Part shown: piece after piece, positions 52,848-61,519 of the stretch | Position numbering within the stretch: position 1 is the first letter of the stretch | Layout: every line of letters begins with the position of its first letter | Assembly: GCA_018240525.1 (NCBI GenBank) | Contig: JAFEFN010000013.1 | Coordinates: 868,001-932,000 of the forward strand | Origin: Pseudomonadota bacterium | Lineage (GTDB): Bacteria > Pseudomonadota > Gammaproteobacteria > Steroidobacterales > Steroidobacteraceae | Direction of reading: 5' to 3' | DNA length: 64,000 nt | Position numbers and translations under genes: made by a program | Notes under the pieces: generated by a model | Database searches by the model: none | What the model was told of the DNA's origin: nothing | What the model saw: the letters and a program-made list of their open reading frames with translations, nothing else

Positions 52848-55610
52848 CTACGCCTCCTGCTTCTTGAGCAGGAGCACGGAGACCAGGAAGTAGACGATGG
52901 CAATGAGCGCCAGCGCGGCGACCTGCGGCCACAGCGACACCAGTCGCAGCGCCTTGGTGAAGGTGCCGACGCTGACGGCCTGGAAGTAGGTGCTGGGGAA
53001 GATCTTGGCGGCGAACCAGGCGCCCCCCGTGAGCGACGACACCGGCACGAACATGCCCGAGAACTGCACCGCCGGCAGGATGGCGATGATGGCGGCCGCG
53101 AAGATGGCGGCCGTCTGCGTGCTGGCGAACACCGACAAGAGCAGCCCGAAGCCCGTGCTGGCAAGCACGTACAGCACGCCGCCGACGATCAGGGTCAGCC
53201 AGCTGCCCTTGACGGGCACCTGGAACAGCACCACCGCCAGCGCCACCAGGGTCGCGAACTGGATCAGCGCCACCGTCACGTACGGCAACTGCTTGCCGAG
53301 CAGGAACTCGGTCCGCGTCGCCGGCGCGGCGTAGAAGTTGGCGATCGAGCCGAGCTCTTTTTCGCGCACCACGCTCAAGGCCGTCAGCATGCTCGGGATG
53401 AGCATCAGCAGCAGCATGATGTCGCCCGGCACCATCGCGTAGATGCTCTTGAAGTCCTGGTTGAAGAGCGCGCGTGTCTCGAGCTTCATCGGCGAGGCCG
53501 CCGGTGGCAGTCCCTTGGCCTCGCGCAGGCGGGCCTGGTACTGGCCGTGCACTGCCTGGACATAGCTGCGCGCGGTTTCGGCGCGGAATGGCATGGCGGC
53601 ATCCAGCACCGCGCTCACTTCCGGCTGGCGCCCCCGGGCGAGGTCCTGCTGGAATCCCGCGGGGATGTCGAGGGCGATGCGCAACTCGCCGTTACGCAGG
53701 CGGCGGTTGAGCTCCGGGTAGCCCGACAGGGGCGACTTTTCCTCGAAGTAGTAGGAGCCACGGAAGTTGTCGGTGTACTGGCGGCTCAGGGAGGAGTCGT
53801 CGCCGTCGAGGGTCGCGAACGGCAGGTGATCCACGTCGAGGGAGATGCCCCAGCCGAACACCGCCATCAGCAGCAGCGGCCCGGCGACCGCGAATCCCAG
53901 GCGCACCCGGTCGTGCAGCAACTCCACCGCCTCGCGGCGCGCGAACGCCCAGACCCGCCCGAAGCTGAAGCGACTCTTCACTGCAGCGTGCGCGGTCTGC
54001 GGGACGTTCACTTCCGCGCCGGCGGGCGCGGCCGCCGCGGCGGCAGGTTCGCCGCGCGCGGCGGCCTGCTCCTTGGCGGCATCTTCCAGATAGCCAATGA
54101 AGGCCGCCTCGAGGTTTTTGGCCTTGCGCTCGGCGACCAGCTGCGCGGGCGGTCCCTGCGCCAGCACCTTGCCGCCGTGCATCATCGACATGCGGTCGCA
54201 GCGCTCCGCCTCGTTCATGAAGTGGGTCGAGAGGAAGATGGTCACGCCGTTCTCGCGGGACAGGCGGATGAGCAGCTCCCAAAAGCCGTCGCGGGCGACC
54301 GGGTCGACCCCGGAGGTCGGCTCGTCCAGGATCAGCATCTCGGGCTCGTGAATGACCGCGACGGCAAGCGATAGCCGCTGCCGGATCCCCAGCGGCAGGC
54401 TCTCGGTGAGCGTATCGGCGACTTGCTCCAGTCCGAATCCCGTCAGCAGTTCCGTCACCCGCGCGCTCGCCTTCTCGGGCGGCAGGTCGAACAGTCGTGC
54501 GTGCAATACCAGGTTCTGGCGCACCGTAAGCTCGGTGTAGAGCGAGAACGCCTGGGTCATGAAGCCCACGCGCCGGCGCGACTCGACGTCGCCGCCCTTC
54601 ACCGGCTTGCCGAACAGCAGCGCCGTCCCCTCGGTCGGGGGCAGCAGGCCGGTCAGCATTTTCATGGTGGTCGTCTTGCCGCAGCCGTTGGAACCGAGGA
54701 AGCCGAAGATCTCGCCCCGCTCGATGCGGAAGTTGACGTGATCGACGGCGGTGAAGGTGCCGAAGCGCTGGGTGAGGCCTTTGGCCTCGATGGCCGGCGG
54801 ACCGCCGCTGGACTTGTAGGGGGTGATCTGCGGTTCCTTGTGTCCCCGCGTCGCCTCCTCGGGCAATAACTTGATGAATGCCCGCTCCAGCGTGGTCTCG
54901 TTGGTGCTGCGTCGCAGCTCATCCGGGGTACCCGTCGCCAGGACCTTGCCGGCGTCCATGGCCACCAGCCAATCGAAGCCTTCCGCTTCATCCATGTAGG
55001 CCGTGGCCACCAGCACGCTCATGCTGGGCCTGCGGACACGGATGCGTGCGATCAGCTCCCAGAACTGGCGCCGCGCCAGCGGGTCGACGCCAGTGGTGGG
55101 CTCATCGAGGATCAGCAGCTCAGGGTCGTGAATCAGCGAGCAACACAGCCCCAGCTTCTGCTTCATGCCACCGGACAGCTTGCCGGCCGGCCGCTCGCGA
55201 AAGGGCGACAGGTCGGTGCTGGCGAACAAGTCGCTGATGCGCGCCTCGCGCTCCTCGCGCGACTGACCGAACAGGCGGCCGAAGAAATCGGCGTTCTCGA
55301 AGATCGACAGGGTCGGATAGAGGTTCTTGCCAAGACCCTGCGGCAGGTAGGCCACCTGCGAGGAGACCGCATTGCGGAAGCTCGCGTCGTCGATGTTGCC
55401 GCCGAGCACCTGCACCTTTCCGCCCTGCAGGCGACGCACGCCGGCCACGATGCCGAGCAGCGTCGACTTGCCGACGCCGTCCGGGCCGATCAGGCCGATC
55501 ATCTTCCCGGCGGGGATTTCCAGGCTGATGTCATCCAGCGCGACGGCCTTGCCGTAGCGCTGGCTGACACCCTGCAGCCGGACCACGCAGTCGTGCACGC
55601 TGATGTCCAT
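52848..55610 (-). CDS. rbbA: Fused double-ATPase/permease ABC protein (RbbA-like)
   Basis: A 920-residue protein. NBD1 (about 10-235) has Walker A GPDGVGKSTLLGIV and signature LSGGMKQKLGLC. NBD2 (about 290-520) has GSNGCGKTTTMKML and a degenerate signature LPLGIRQRLSLAVAV. Walker B is LLILDEPTTGVDP in the first and MLILDEPTSGVDP in the second. The C-terminal 350 residues are an ABC-2 permease, including GDIMLLLMLIPSMLTALSVVREKELGSIANFY in parts. This matches E. coli RbbA, a ribosome-bound ATPase that stimulates elongation. The start is ATG 55610. Confidence 0.92.
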   Translation of the reverse strand: MDISVHDCVVRLQGVSQRYGKAVALDDISLEIPAGKMIGLIGPDGVGKSTLLGIVAGVRRLQGGKVQVLGGNIDDASFRNAVSSQVAYLPQGLGKNLYPTLSIFENADFFGRLFGQSREEREARISDLFASTDLSPFRERPAGKLSGGMKQKLGLCCSLIHDPELLILDEPTTGVDPLARRQFWELIARIRVRRPSMSVLVATAYMDEAEGFDWLVAMDAGKVLATGTPDELRRSTNETTLERAFIKLLPEEATRGHKEPQITPYKSSGGPPAIEAKGLTQRFGTFTAVDHVNFRIERGEIFGFLGSNGCGKTTTMKMLTGLLPPTEGTALLFGKPVKGGDVESRRRVGFMTQAFSLYTELTVRQNLVLHARLFDLPPEKASARVTELLTGFGLEQVADTLTESLPLGIRQRLSLAVAVIHEPEMLILDEPTSGVDPVARDGFWELLIRLSRENGVTIFLSTHFMNEAERCDRMSMMHGGKVLAQGPPAQLVAERKAKNLEAAFIGYLEDAAKEQAAARGEPAAAAAAPAGAEVNVPQTAHAAVKSRFSFGRVWAFARREAVELLHDRVRLGFAVAGPLLLMAVFGWGISLDVDHLPFATLDGDDSSLSRQYTDNFRGSYYFEEKSPLSGYPELNRRLRNGELRIALDIPAGFQQDLARGRQPEVSAVLDAAMPFRAETARSYVQAVHGQYQARLREAKGLPPAASPMKLETRALFNQDFKSIYAMVPGDIMLLLMLIPSMLTALSVVREKELGSIANFYAAPATRTEFLLGKQLPYVTVALIQFATLVALAVVLFQVPVKGSWLTLIVGGVLYVLASTGFGLLLSVFASTQTAAIFAAAIIAILPAVQFSGMFVPVSSLTGGAWFAAKIFPSTYFQAVSVGTFTKALRLVSLWPQVAALALIAIVYFLVSVLLLKKQEA

Positions 55611-55627
55611 CTCGTGCCCGCTGGCGG

Positions 55628-56647
55628 CTACTTCGGCTCGTTCGAGCCGGTGGCGGCCCAGGGCTTCTCCGTGAGCGCCTGCACCTGCAACCATTGCGGC
55701 CAGGCGGCATTGCTGTCGAGGCGCACGTAGCCCATGCCCGGCAGCCCTGCCTTCACGTACTTCTCGTACTCGCGCAGCTTCTCCTTGTCCAGCTGCAGTT
55801 TCACCTTGAACGTGAGGTTGTGACGCTCCTCGGCCGTTTCCACGGTCTTCGGTGTGAACTGGGCATTCGGGGAGACGTAGGAGACGACGGCGCGGATCGG
55901 GTATTGGGGCATCGCATCAAGCAGGATGCGCGCCTCGGCCCCCAGCGCGACCTTGCCGGCATCCGCGGTCGGCAGGAAGACGTACATGTAGACGTCGCTC
56001 AGGTCGAGCAGCGAGAGGACCTTGCCGCCGGCGGCGACCACCTCGCCCGGCTCTGCCATGCGGGTCTGCACGCGCGCCCGCACCGGTGCCGTGAGCGTGT
56101 TGTCGTTGATCTCGGCCTGCAGCCGCTCCGATTCAGCCTTGGCGGCATCGATCGCCGATTGCGCACGTGTCACCTGCGCCTCGTAGCCCAGCCGATCCGC
56201 CTGTGCCACGTCCACCTTGGCCCGGTCCGCATCCAGCTCCTGCGTGCTGACCGCACCGGTCTTCACCAGCTCCTGAGCGCGCTTGAGCTGCTTGTTGGCC
56301 AGATTCAGCTGGGCTTGTGTCGATTGCACCTGCGCGCGCGCGGTACGCAGGTTGTTCTGCGCCTCGACGATCTTCGCCTGCGCGGCGCGCAGCTGCGCCT
56401 CGAGGGGCTGGGTGTCGATGGTGGCAACGATCTCGCCCGCTTCGACGGTATCTCCCTCGCGGGGCGTGACCGTCTTCAGCCGACCGGCGTACTTGGCCGC
56501 CACGTCGATCGGTTGCGCTTCCAACCTGCCGTTCCCGCCGGCGAATCCCGGTGGCAGTTTGGGCTTGGAGAGCATCCACCAACCCACTCCCACAGCGACG
56601 GCCGCCGCGAGAGCTACGCAGATGAGGATCAGTTTCTTCTTTGACAT
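55628..56647 (-). CDS. HlyD-family membrane-fusion protein (YhiI-like)
   Basis: A 339-residue periplasmic adaptor anchored by an N-terminal helix (LILICVALAAAVAVGVGWWML). The barrel-sandwich and coiled-coil regions are visible: GRLKTVTPREGDTVEAGEIVATIDT, a long helical hairpin (about 90-200, KIVEAQNNLRTARAQVQSTQAQLNLANKQL in parts) and VRARVQTRMAEPGEVVAAGGKVLSL. GAGG lies 7 nt before the ATG. It heads the eleven-gene minus-strand run. Confidence 0.93.
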   Translation of the reverse strand: MSKKKLILICVALAAAVAVGVGWWMLSKPKLPPGFAGGNGRLEAQPIDVAAKYAGRLKTVTPREGDTVEAGEIVATIDTQPLEAQLRAAQAKIVEAQNNLRTARAQVQSTQAQLNLANKQLKRAQELVKTGAVSTQELDADRAKVDVAQADRLGYEAQVTRAQSAIDAAKAESERLQAEINDNTLTAPVRARVQTRMAEPGEVVAAGGKVLSLLDLSDVYMYVFLPTADAGKVALGAEARILLDAMPQYPIRAVVSYVSPNAQFTPKTVETAEERHNLTFKVKLQLDKEKLREYEKYVKAGLPGMGYVRLDSNAAWPQWLQVQALTEKPWAATGSNEPK

Positions 56648-56716
56648 AGGCGAACCTCGTCAGAACAGTAATACGGGCCGCCTAGGTACACTAGCCCGCT
56701 GCAATGCGCGGTCTAC

Positions 56717-56730
56717 TGCCCCAAGGGGCA
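56717..56730. promoter_or_regulatory. Palindrome TGCCCCAAGGGGCA (possible operator)
   Basis: A 14-bp inverted repeat (perfect arms TGCCCC/GGGGCA, centre AA) 70 bp upstream of the HlyD start on the minus strand and 154 bp before the LEA-type gene. Two similar palindromes lie at 59733-59746 and 62315-62328. Confidence 0.4.
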
Positions 56731-56807
56731 CAATCCCCTCAACCGAGTTGTGCTCGGCAGGCAACTGGGCCATCGACCGGCTCCCGCCGGGGGATCAAAA
56801 TTGCCAG

Positions 56808-56822
56808 AACGGCTGAGCCGTT
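56808..56822. promoter_or_regulatory. Inverted repeat AACGGCT-G-AGCCGTT
   Basis: A perfect 7-bp inverted repeat with a single central base, 62 bp before the LEA14-like start. It could be an operator for that gene or for the divergent cluster. Confidence 0.3.
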
Positions 56823-56883
56823 GGAGTTCGGTCTTCTGCCGAGCGCTGTAGGTGTTTTCCGTATGGAAGGACAGCCAGGACTC

Positions 56884-57366
56884 ATGCGTAACCAGACTCC
56901 GTGGAGACTGCCCTTGCTGGCGGTGATGATTGCCGGTGCACTTTGCTTCTCAGCGTGCGCCGGCCTGTCGCGTCCGGATCCCCCACATGTCACGGTCGTG
57001 GGCATGGAGCCGGCTCAAGGCGAGGGCCTGGAGGCGCGCTTGCTGCTCAAGCTGCGCGTCCAGAACCCCAACGAGGCGCCGATCGCCTACAACGGCATTT
57101 ACGTGGAGCTCAGGGTGCTCGACAAGAGCTTCGCCTCCGGGGTGAGCAGCGAGAGCGGCACGGTGCCGGCATTCGGCGAGACGGTCATCGGCGTGCCGGT
57201 GTCGGTCTCGGTGATGGGAATCCTCAGCCAGGCGATCGGCCTGATGGGCGGCAAGTCCGTCGATCGGCTCGACTACGCGCTGCACGGCAAGCTGAACACG
57301 ACGACCGGCGGTGCCGTGCGCTTCAGCTCACAGGGTGAGCTGGCGCTGCCTGCTACCGCTCCATAG
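56884..57366 (+). CDS. LEA14/WHy-domain lipoprotein
   Basis: A 160-residue exported lipoprotein starting at ATG 56884 (AGGA just upstream, in-frame ATG 56863 possible). The signal peptide leads to a lipobox (CFSAC). The rest is an LEA14/WHy beta-sandwich: LLKLRVQNPNEAPIAYNGIYVELRVLDKSFASGVS in parts and a C-terminal LHGKLNTTTGGAVRFSSQGEL. Such proteins are linked to desiccation and stress in plants and bacteria. It is divergent from the HlyD gene. Confidence 0.87.
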   Translation: MRNQTPWRLPLLAVMIAGALCFSACAGLSRPDPPHVTVVGMEPAQGEGLEARLLLKLRVQNPNEAPIAYNGIYVELRVLDKSFASGVSSESGTVPAFGETVIGVPVSVSVMGILSQAIGLMGGKSVDRLDYALHGKLNTTTGGAVRFSSQGELALPATAP

Positions 57367-57392
57367 CCGCGTTGCGTTCGCCCGGGAGCTTC

Positions 57393-58676
57393 TCAGGGCC
57401 GGAACCAGGCGTTGCCGATCTGCAGGTAGACCGCGTTCGTCCCCGCGCTGTGCGCGAAATCCAGCCCCGCATGCAGGCCGAACTTGCGCGCGAGCTCGTA
57501 GCGGATGCCGAGGCCACCGCTGCCCACGCGCTGTCCGCTGGTGGGGGTCAGCGAGCGGTCGAGGCGCGTGGCCCCGACGCCCGCAAAGGGCACCAGGCTC
57601 CAGCGGCCCGAGCACTGCCAGCGCGCCTCCACTTCCAGGGAGGCGACCTGGTCGCCCTGGTAGCGCATCGCCGGCACGCCGCGCAGCTGGACGTAGGGCC
57701 GCAAGAAGAACGGCGCACCTGCGGAGGCCCATGCATAGTTGGCCCAGCCGCCGAGCGTGACGTCGTGCGGCAGGGGCAGCCAGCCGAGCAGGATCTGCTC
57801 GAAGCGCTCGAAGTCGACGCTCGAGCCCAGCCCGCGCCGCGAGACGAGGTAGGAGGTCTCCGCGTACACGCCGCGGGTCGGGGTGAAGATGTTGTTGCGC
57901 GAGTCGTATTCGAGGATCGCCGTGGGAGCGGAGACCGTCACGCCGCGTTGCACCGGCGGCACCGGAAACTCTGCCGGATCGCGCAGCTCGGGGGTGATCT
58001 CGGCGTAGACGTAGCGCAGACCGGCGGACCAGGGCGACCGGGGCATCAGCTGCCAGTCAGCCTGGGCCACCCCACCGCTGAATTTCAGCGAGTAGCGGTA
58101 CGGCTGGTCCGGCTGTGGCAGTCCCAGACCTGCGCCGTAGAAATCCAGGTTGGCCTTGCCGGTGCCACCGGCCAGCAGGGTGCTCAGCCGCCCGCCGACC
58201 CAGCGGCTGGAGTCGGCGGCGAATGCCAGCCAGGTCCCGTTCTGGGTCCCGAGTCCGCCGAGGGCCGAAATGTTGGGGCGCGCCCAACCTTCGGCGCCCG
58301 CATCCCTGCGCGGGCGCAGGAACATCCCGGCCACACCGCCGCCGTAACCGACGGCAGGCTCGGTCACCACGAGCGGCACCGGCAGGAAGCCGTGGGGCTT
58401 CTCCAGCACCTGGCTCACGTCGAACTGGCCGTCGCCGGGATCCTTGAACTTCGAGCCTGCCGGGGCCGCAGGACCGGGCGAGTCTGACTGCAGGGTTGCC
58501 TCGGGCGCCCTCGCAGCCTCCTCCGGGGTCGCAGCTGCGGCCGCCCCGGCGTGCAGGCTCTGCGAGACTGCGAGAATCGCGCCCGCTATCTTGCGAGTCG
58601 CGCCACGGTCACCCGCACGCCAGCGAGTCGATTGCTGCCCCGGCGCGACGCAGCGCCCGCGCTGCGGTTGTTCCAT
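57393..58676 (-). CDS. Outer-membrane beta-barrel protein (BamA/TamA surface-antigen type)
   Basis: A 427-residue exported protein with N-terminal signal (KIAGAILAVSQSLHAGAAAAA). An Ala/Pro linker precedes a C-terminal beta barrel (about 100-427). The C-terminus resembles the 'bacterial surface antigen' domain, with YDSRNNIFTPTRGVYAETSYLVSRRGLG in parts, FLRPYVQLRGVPAMRYQGDQ and a terminal aromatic (VYLQIGNAWFRP). There are no POTRA domains ahead, so it is not BamA itself. ATG 58676 is used. It lies 51 nt after the next gene's stop in the same orientation. Confidence 0.8.
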   Translation of the reverse strand: MEQPQRGRCVAPGQQSTRWRAGDRGATRKIAGAILAVSQSLHAGAAAAATPEEAARAPEATLQSDSPGPAAPAGSKFKDPGDGQFDVSQVLEKPHGFLPVPLVVTEPAVGYGGGVAGMFLRPRRDAGAEGWARPNISALGGLGTQNGTWLAFAADSSRWVGGRLSTLLAGGTGKANLDFYGAGLGLPQPDQPYRYSLKFSGGVAQADWQLMPRSPWSAGLRYVYAEITPELRDPAEFPVPPVQRGVTVSAPTAILEYDSRNNIFTPTRGVYAETSYLVSRRGLGSSVDFERFEQILLGWLPLPHDVTLGGWANYAWASAGAPFFLRPYVQLRGVPAMRYQGDQVASLEVEARWQCSGRWSLVPFAGVGATRLDRSLTPTSGQRVGSGGLGIRYELARKFGLHAGLDFAHSAGTNAVYLQIGNAWFRP

Positions 58677-58727
58677 GGAAGTGATCAAGCCCGCCGGCCC
58701 TCGGCGACCGGCCGAGCACTGCACCGC

Positions 58728-59606
58728 CTACCAGCGGTAACCGAGATTCACGAGGCCGTGCGTCCGGTCGCCAAATCCGGCCTCGACGATGAGTTCGTAG
58801 TGCTTGGCAACCATCGCGTGCATACCCGCGGTGTAGTTCCACGCAGGGGCCCGCAGGTCGACAGCGAAGGTCACGGGCGTGCCGTTCGGCCCCTCGACAG
58901 TGCCTTCGAAGTGATCGATCTTCTTGACCCAGCGCCCGCCGATATAGGGTTGCACGGCACCGGCGATGTAGCCGACGCGGAACGAGGCGGTGTCGGTGCG
59001 CAGCTCGTTCCCCTCGACCCCGGATGTCGAAGACTGCAGGTGGGTCCAGACGGCCGAGTAATCCACCGAGGTGAAGAAATTCTTGTATCCGTACATCAGC
59101 ACGAAGCCACCGCCGCCGTAGTAGCCGGTGAAGTCGAGGTTGAAGTTGACGTCGCCGCGGATCACTTCCGGCGGCAAACCTCCGCCGATGCCGAGGGGCA
59201 GGTCGTAACCCACCACGCCGATGTTCATCTTCACGCCGCCCACCAGCGCAAACACGTTCAGGAACGGCAGCACCCAGACATCGCCACGTACCCCGTAGGT
59301 CAAGGGATGAACGTCGGCGCGACCATTGAGCGAGGCCAGCTCGTTGCCGTTGACGGCCGCGGAGAAGTCCTTGACGTCCCACTGCCCGGAGAGATCGAGC
59401 ACGACCAGGTTGATGCCGTAGGGCGGCAGGAATTTCTTGTCGCCGAGCAGCGATTTCCACAGCGGAAAGATGGCGTCCGAATTCGCGGCACTGTCCTCGG
59501 CCACCACCACGACGGGTCCGGCCTGCTGCGCGAGGACCGGCGCTGCGCCGAGGAGGCACAGGATCCCCGCGCCGGCGAGACCACTTTTCCTGAAAACACG
59601 CATCAC
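58728..59606 (-). CDS. Outer-membrane beta-barrel protein, unknown function
   Basis: A 292-residue exported protein. Signal peptide GLAGAGILCLLGAAPVLAQQ. The mature part alternates hydrophobic and polar residues in many short strands and ends in a final strand GLVNLGYRW with a terminal aromatic, typical of outer-membrane barrels. Possible 10-12 strands. No family is recognised. It is followed by the BamA-type gene and both are probably one transcription unit. Confidence 0.72.
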   Translation of the reverse strand: MMRVFRKSGLAGAGILCLLGAAPVLAQQAGPVVVVAEDSAANSDAIFPLWKSLLGDKKFLPPYGINLVVLDLSGQWDVKDFSAAVNGNELASLNGRADVHPLTYGVRGDVWVLPFLNVFALVGGVKMNIGVVGYDLPLGIGGGLPPEVIRGDVNFNLDFTGYYGGGGFVLMYGYKNFFTSVDYSAVWTHLQSSTSGVEGNELRTDTASFRVGYIAGAVQPYIGGRWVKKIDHFEGTVEGPNGTPVTFAVDLRAPAWNYTAGMHAMVAKHYELIVEAGFGDRTHGLVNLGYRW

Positions 59607-59732
59607 TGAGCTCCCGTGTCGAGGCCGAAATCAGAAGGTGACCGGCTGCTGAATCTCGGCCTCCCGTGGGTGTGCGGCCGAGCGTACTCCGCGCCGACCG
59701 CCAGCCACAAGCACGCGATCCGGCTGCACCGG

Positions 59733-59746
59733 TGCCCCTTAGGGCA
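59733..59746. promoter_or_regulatory. Palindrome TGCCCCTTAGGGCA (possible operator)
   Basis: A 14-bp inverted repeat with arms TGCCC/GGGCA in the gap between two minus-strand genes, 127 bp upstream of the barrel gene start. It resembles the repeats at 56717 and 62315. Confidence 0.4.
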
Positions 59747-59760
59747 AGGCCGGCCGGCCA

Positions 59761-60495
59761 CTAGCGTGGCACACCCGGAACGTAGTCGTGGACCACGGGC
59801 GCGATTTCATCGTCGGGGCGCGGGATCGAGGAGTGGATCCCGGAGTTACGCCGCGTACGCCCGGCGGTGGCCTTGAAGACCGGCCCGGAACGATCCTCGT
59901 CACACTGCAGGCAACTGTTCAGGTGACCCCCCGATTGGGTCGACTCCTCGCCCTCGATCCAACTCCACGCGCACACGCTGAGGCACTGGCGGCGGGTGTT
60001 CTGAATGTTGTAGAGCCAGGTCCAGGCGCAGGCCGGGCTGAATCCCAGCTCCTTGAGGCAGGCGAGTACCTTCGCTTCCTCCAGCGCGACTCCGCAGCGG
60101 CGCACCGGCGCGGTGAGGTCGGGCTTTTCCAGGTACACGGCCAGGTCCTGGAGCGTCGAGCAGGTGCCGCAGCCGCCGTAGTGCGTGACGGCGTAGCCGG
60201 CGCTGGCGGCCGCCGCCTTGCTAGTGAACGTCCCCAGGTCGTAGTGCACCTGGTCGCCCGTGAACCGCACGCCGCACACCGTTCCGGCCGGCGGCAGGCG
60301 CGGCGCGCCGGCGCTGCGTGCGGCGTAAGGATCAGCCGTGAGGCCGATGGGATTGAGCGGGACCTTGGAGCGCAGGGCGGAGAGCATCTGCGCGCTCGCG
60401 GCCGCCCCGGTGGCCGCGAGCGCCGACCCCGCGACGGTGGCCTCCAGGGCGGAGAGGCACAGGGCGAGAAGCACCGCGCGCCGGAAAGTCGCCAC
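59761..60495 (-). CDS. Secreted cysteine-rich protein of unknown family
   Basis: A 244-residue exported protein. A signal peptide (AVLLALCLSALEATVAGSALA) is followed by ~220 residues with about 11-12 cysteines. They are arranged as GGCGTC, RRCGVALEEAKVLACL, SPACAWTWL, RRQCLSVCAWSW and NSCLQCDEDRSGP, which suggests several disulfides. The C-terminal segment FKATAGRTRRNSGIHSSIPRPDDEI is charged and looks conserved. I recognise no domain. The neighbours (lipoprotein/membrane pair and barrels) suggest an envelope role. Confidence 0.72.
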   Translation of the reverse strand: MATFRRAVLLALCLSALEATVAGSALAATGAAASAQMLSALRSKVPLNPIGLTADPYAARSAGAPRLPPAGTVCGVRFTGDQVHYDLGTFTSKAAAASAGYAVTHYGGCGTCSTLQDLAVYLEKPDLTAPVRRCGVALEEAKVLACLKELGFSPACAWTWLYNIQNTRRQCLSVCAWSWIEGEESTQSGGHLNSCLQCDEDRSGPVFKATAGRTRRNSGIHSSIPRPDDEIAPVVHDYVPGVPR

Positions 60496-60502
60496 GCCGC
60501 GC

Positions 60503-60919
60503 CTAGCCCCCCGGCCGCGCCACGATCTGCGCCCACTGCTCGCTCGAGACCTGTTCCTTCAGCTTGAAGCGCAGGTTGAGGAAGTCCCAGTCCATGATCA
60601 CGAACCGCTTGTCCAGCTTCGCCATGAGCGGCTCGAGGTCGTCGCGCTGGGTGTCCTTGCGCCCGAGCAGCTTCAGCAACCGCTCGCGGTCATCGATCAA
60701 TGCCTCCGCGTGGAGCTTCTGGACATACTCCCACGTGGCAATGGCCGACTCGAGCGAGTCCCGTTGGCTGCCCTTGGGAATGACGCGCTCGACCGACTGT
60801 TTCAGGTGCGAGACCGGCTGGTCGTAGACGATCAGCGCGCCGGAGGCGCCGCCGCCGAAGAACAGCCACATGCCCAGCAGGATGAGTAACTGGCCGCGCT
60901 GGCGGCGGGGGCTTGTCAT
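60503..60919 (-). CDS. Small membrane-anchored protein, unknown function
   Basis: A 138-residue protein with one N-terminal helix (LLILLGMWLFFGGGASGALIVYD) and a charged helical periplasmic part (VSHLKQSVERVIPKGSQRDSL, then VQKLHAEALIDDRERLLKLL). The ATG at 60919 overlaps the stop of the lipoprotein gene (ATGA), so the two are coupled. Its stop is 7 bp before the Cys-rich gene, in the same strand. No family is recognised. Confidence 0.68.
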   Translation of the reverse strand: MTSPRRQRGQLLILLGMWLFFGGGASGALIVYDQPVSHLKQSVERVIPKGSQRDSLESAIATWEYVQKLHAEALIDDRERLLKLLGRKDTQRDDLEPLMAKLDKRFVIMDWDFLNLRFKLKEQVSSEQWAQIVARPGG

Positions 60920-61395
60920 CTGGGCTCGTCCGCCGCACGCGCGGTGCTGACTGCCTCGTACAGGTGGCTCTCTGCCCGGGCAATGGGGCGCCATTCCTCC
61001 TCGGTGGCGAGTGCGGCGAGCTGGAAGTGCAGGTCGAGCGCCTCGCCGCGCGCCCGGATGCGCGTGGCGTTGTAGTCGGCAAACAGCTGCTCGAATGCGG
61101 CGCGGCTCGCGCCGTAATCAGCGTCCAGCTTGCGGTAGCTGGCCACCAGGGCTTCGGTGTCCTGGGCGAAGCGCAGCTGCAGCGACTCGAGGCGGTCGAC
61201 CAGCGCCAGCATCTGCACCCTGCGGCCCTCGTCGCGGACCTGGTCCGCCACGGCATCGTGCAGTTCCCGGCTGTACTGGGTGATCGCCTGCTCTTTCGTG
61301 GGCTTCTTGCCGCCGCACCCGCAAAGCAGGAGCGCGGCCGCGCAGAGGGCGAGCGGCAGGAGTCGGAAGGATGGCGGCGGAAGCTTCAGGTGCAT
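60916..61395 (-). CDS. Coiled-coil lipoprotein, unknown function
   Basis: A 159-residue lipoprotein starting at ATG 61395. The signal ends at a lipobox (LLLCGC) and is followed by GGKKPTKEQ. The mature part is nearly all charged helix (ITQYSRELHDAVADQVRDEG, LVDRLESLQLRFAQDTEALV), with heptad pattern. Coupled to the next gene by a 4-base overlap. Function unknown. The pair probably forms a membrane-envelope module with the secreted Cys-rich protein. Confidence 0.7.
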   Translation of the reverse strand: MHLKLPPPSFRLLPLALCAAALLLCGCGGKKPTKEQAITQYSRELHDAVADQVRDEGRRVQMLALVDRLESLQLRFAQDTEALVASYRKLDADYGASRAAFEQLFADYNATRIRARGEALDLHFQLAALATEEEWRPIARAESHLYEAVSTARAADEPR

Positions 61396-61471
61396 GACTC
61401 GAGCGCCCTGCCTTGCAACGCCCGCGCGGGCCGGACCTGCCATCGCCCGGCCCGCGCTGCCGGTGCATCGG

Positions 61472-61507
61472 GCTCAGCCTCGCACGGTGCGCCGTGCGAG
61501 GCTGAGC
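61472..61507 (-). terminator. Perfect 16-bp hairpin downstream of the outer-membrane protein gene
   Basis: GCTCAGCCTCGCACGG (61472-61487) and CCGTGCGAGGCTGAGC (61492-61507) pair fully around TGCG. It lies just after the stop of the barrel gene (61520) in the minus direction. There is no clear T tract, so it may terminate with Rho or protect mRNA ends. Confidence 0.7.
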
Positions 61508-61519
61508 ATGGGAAGCAGC

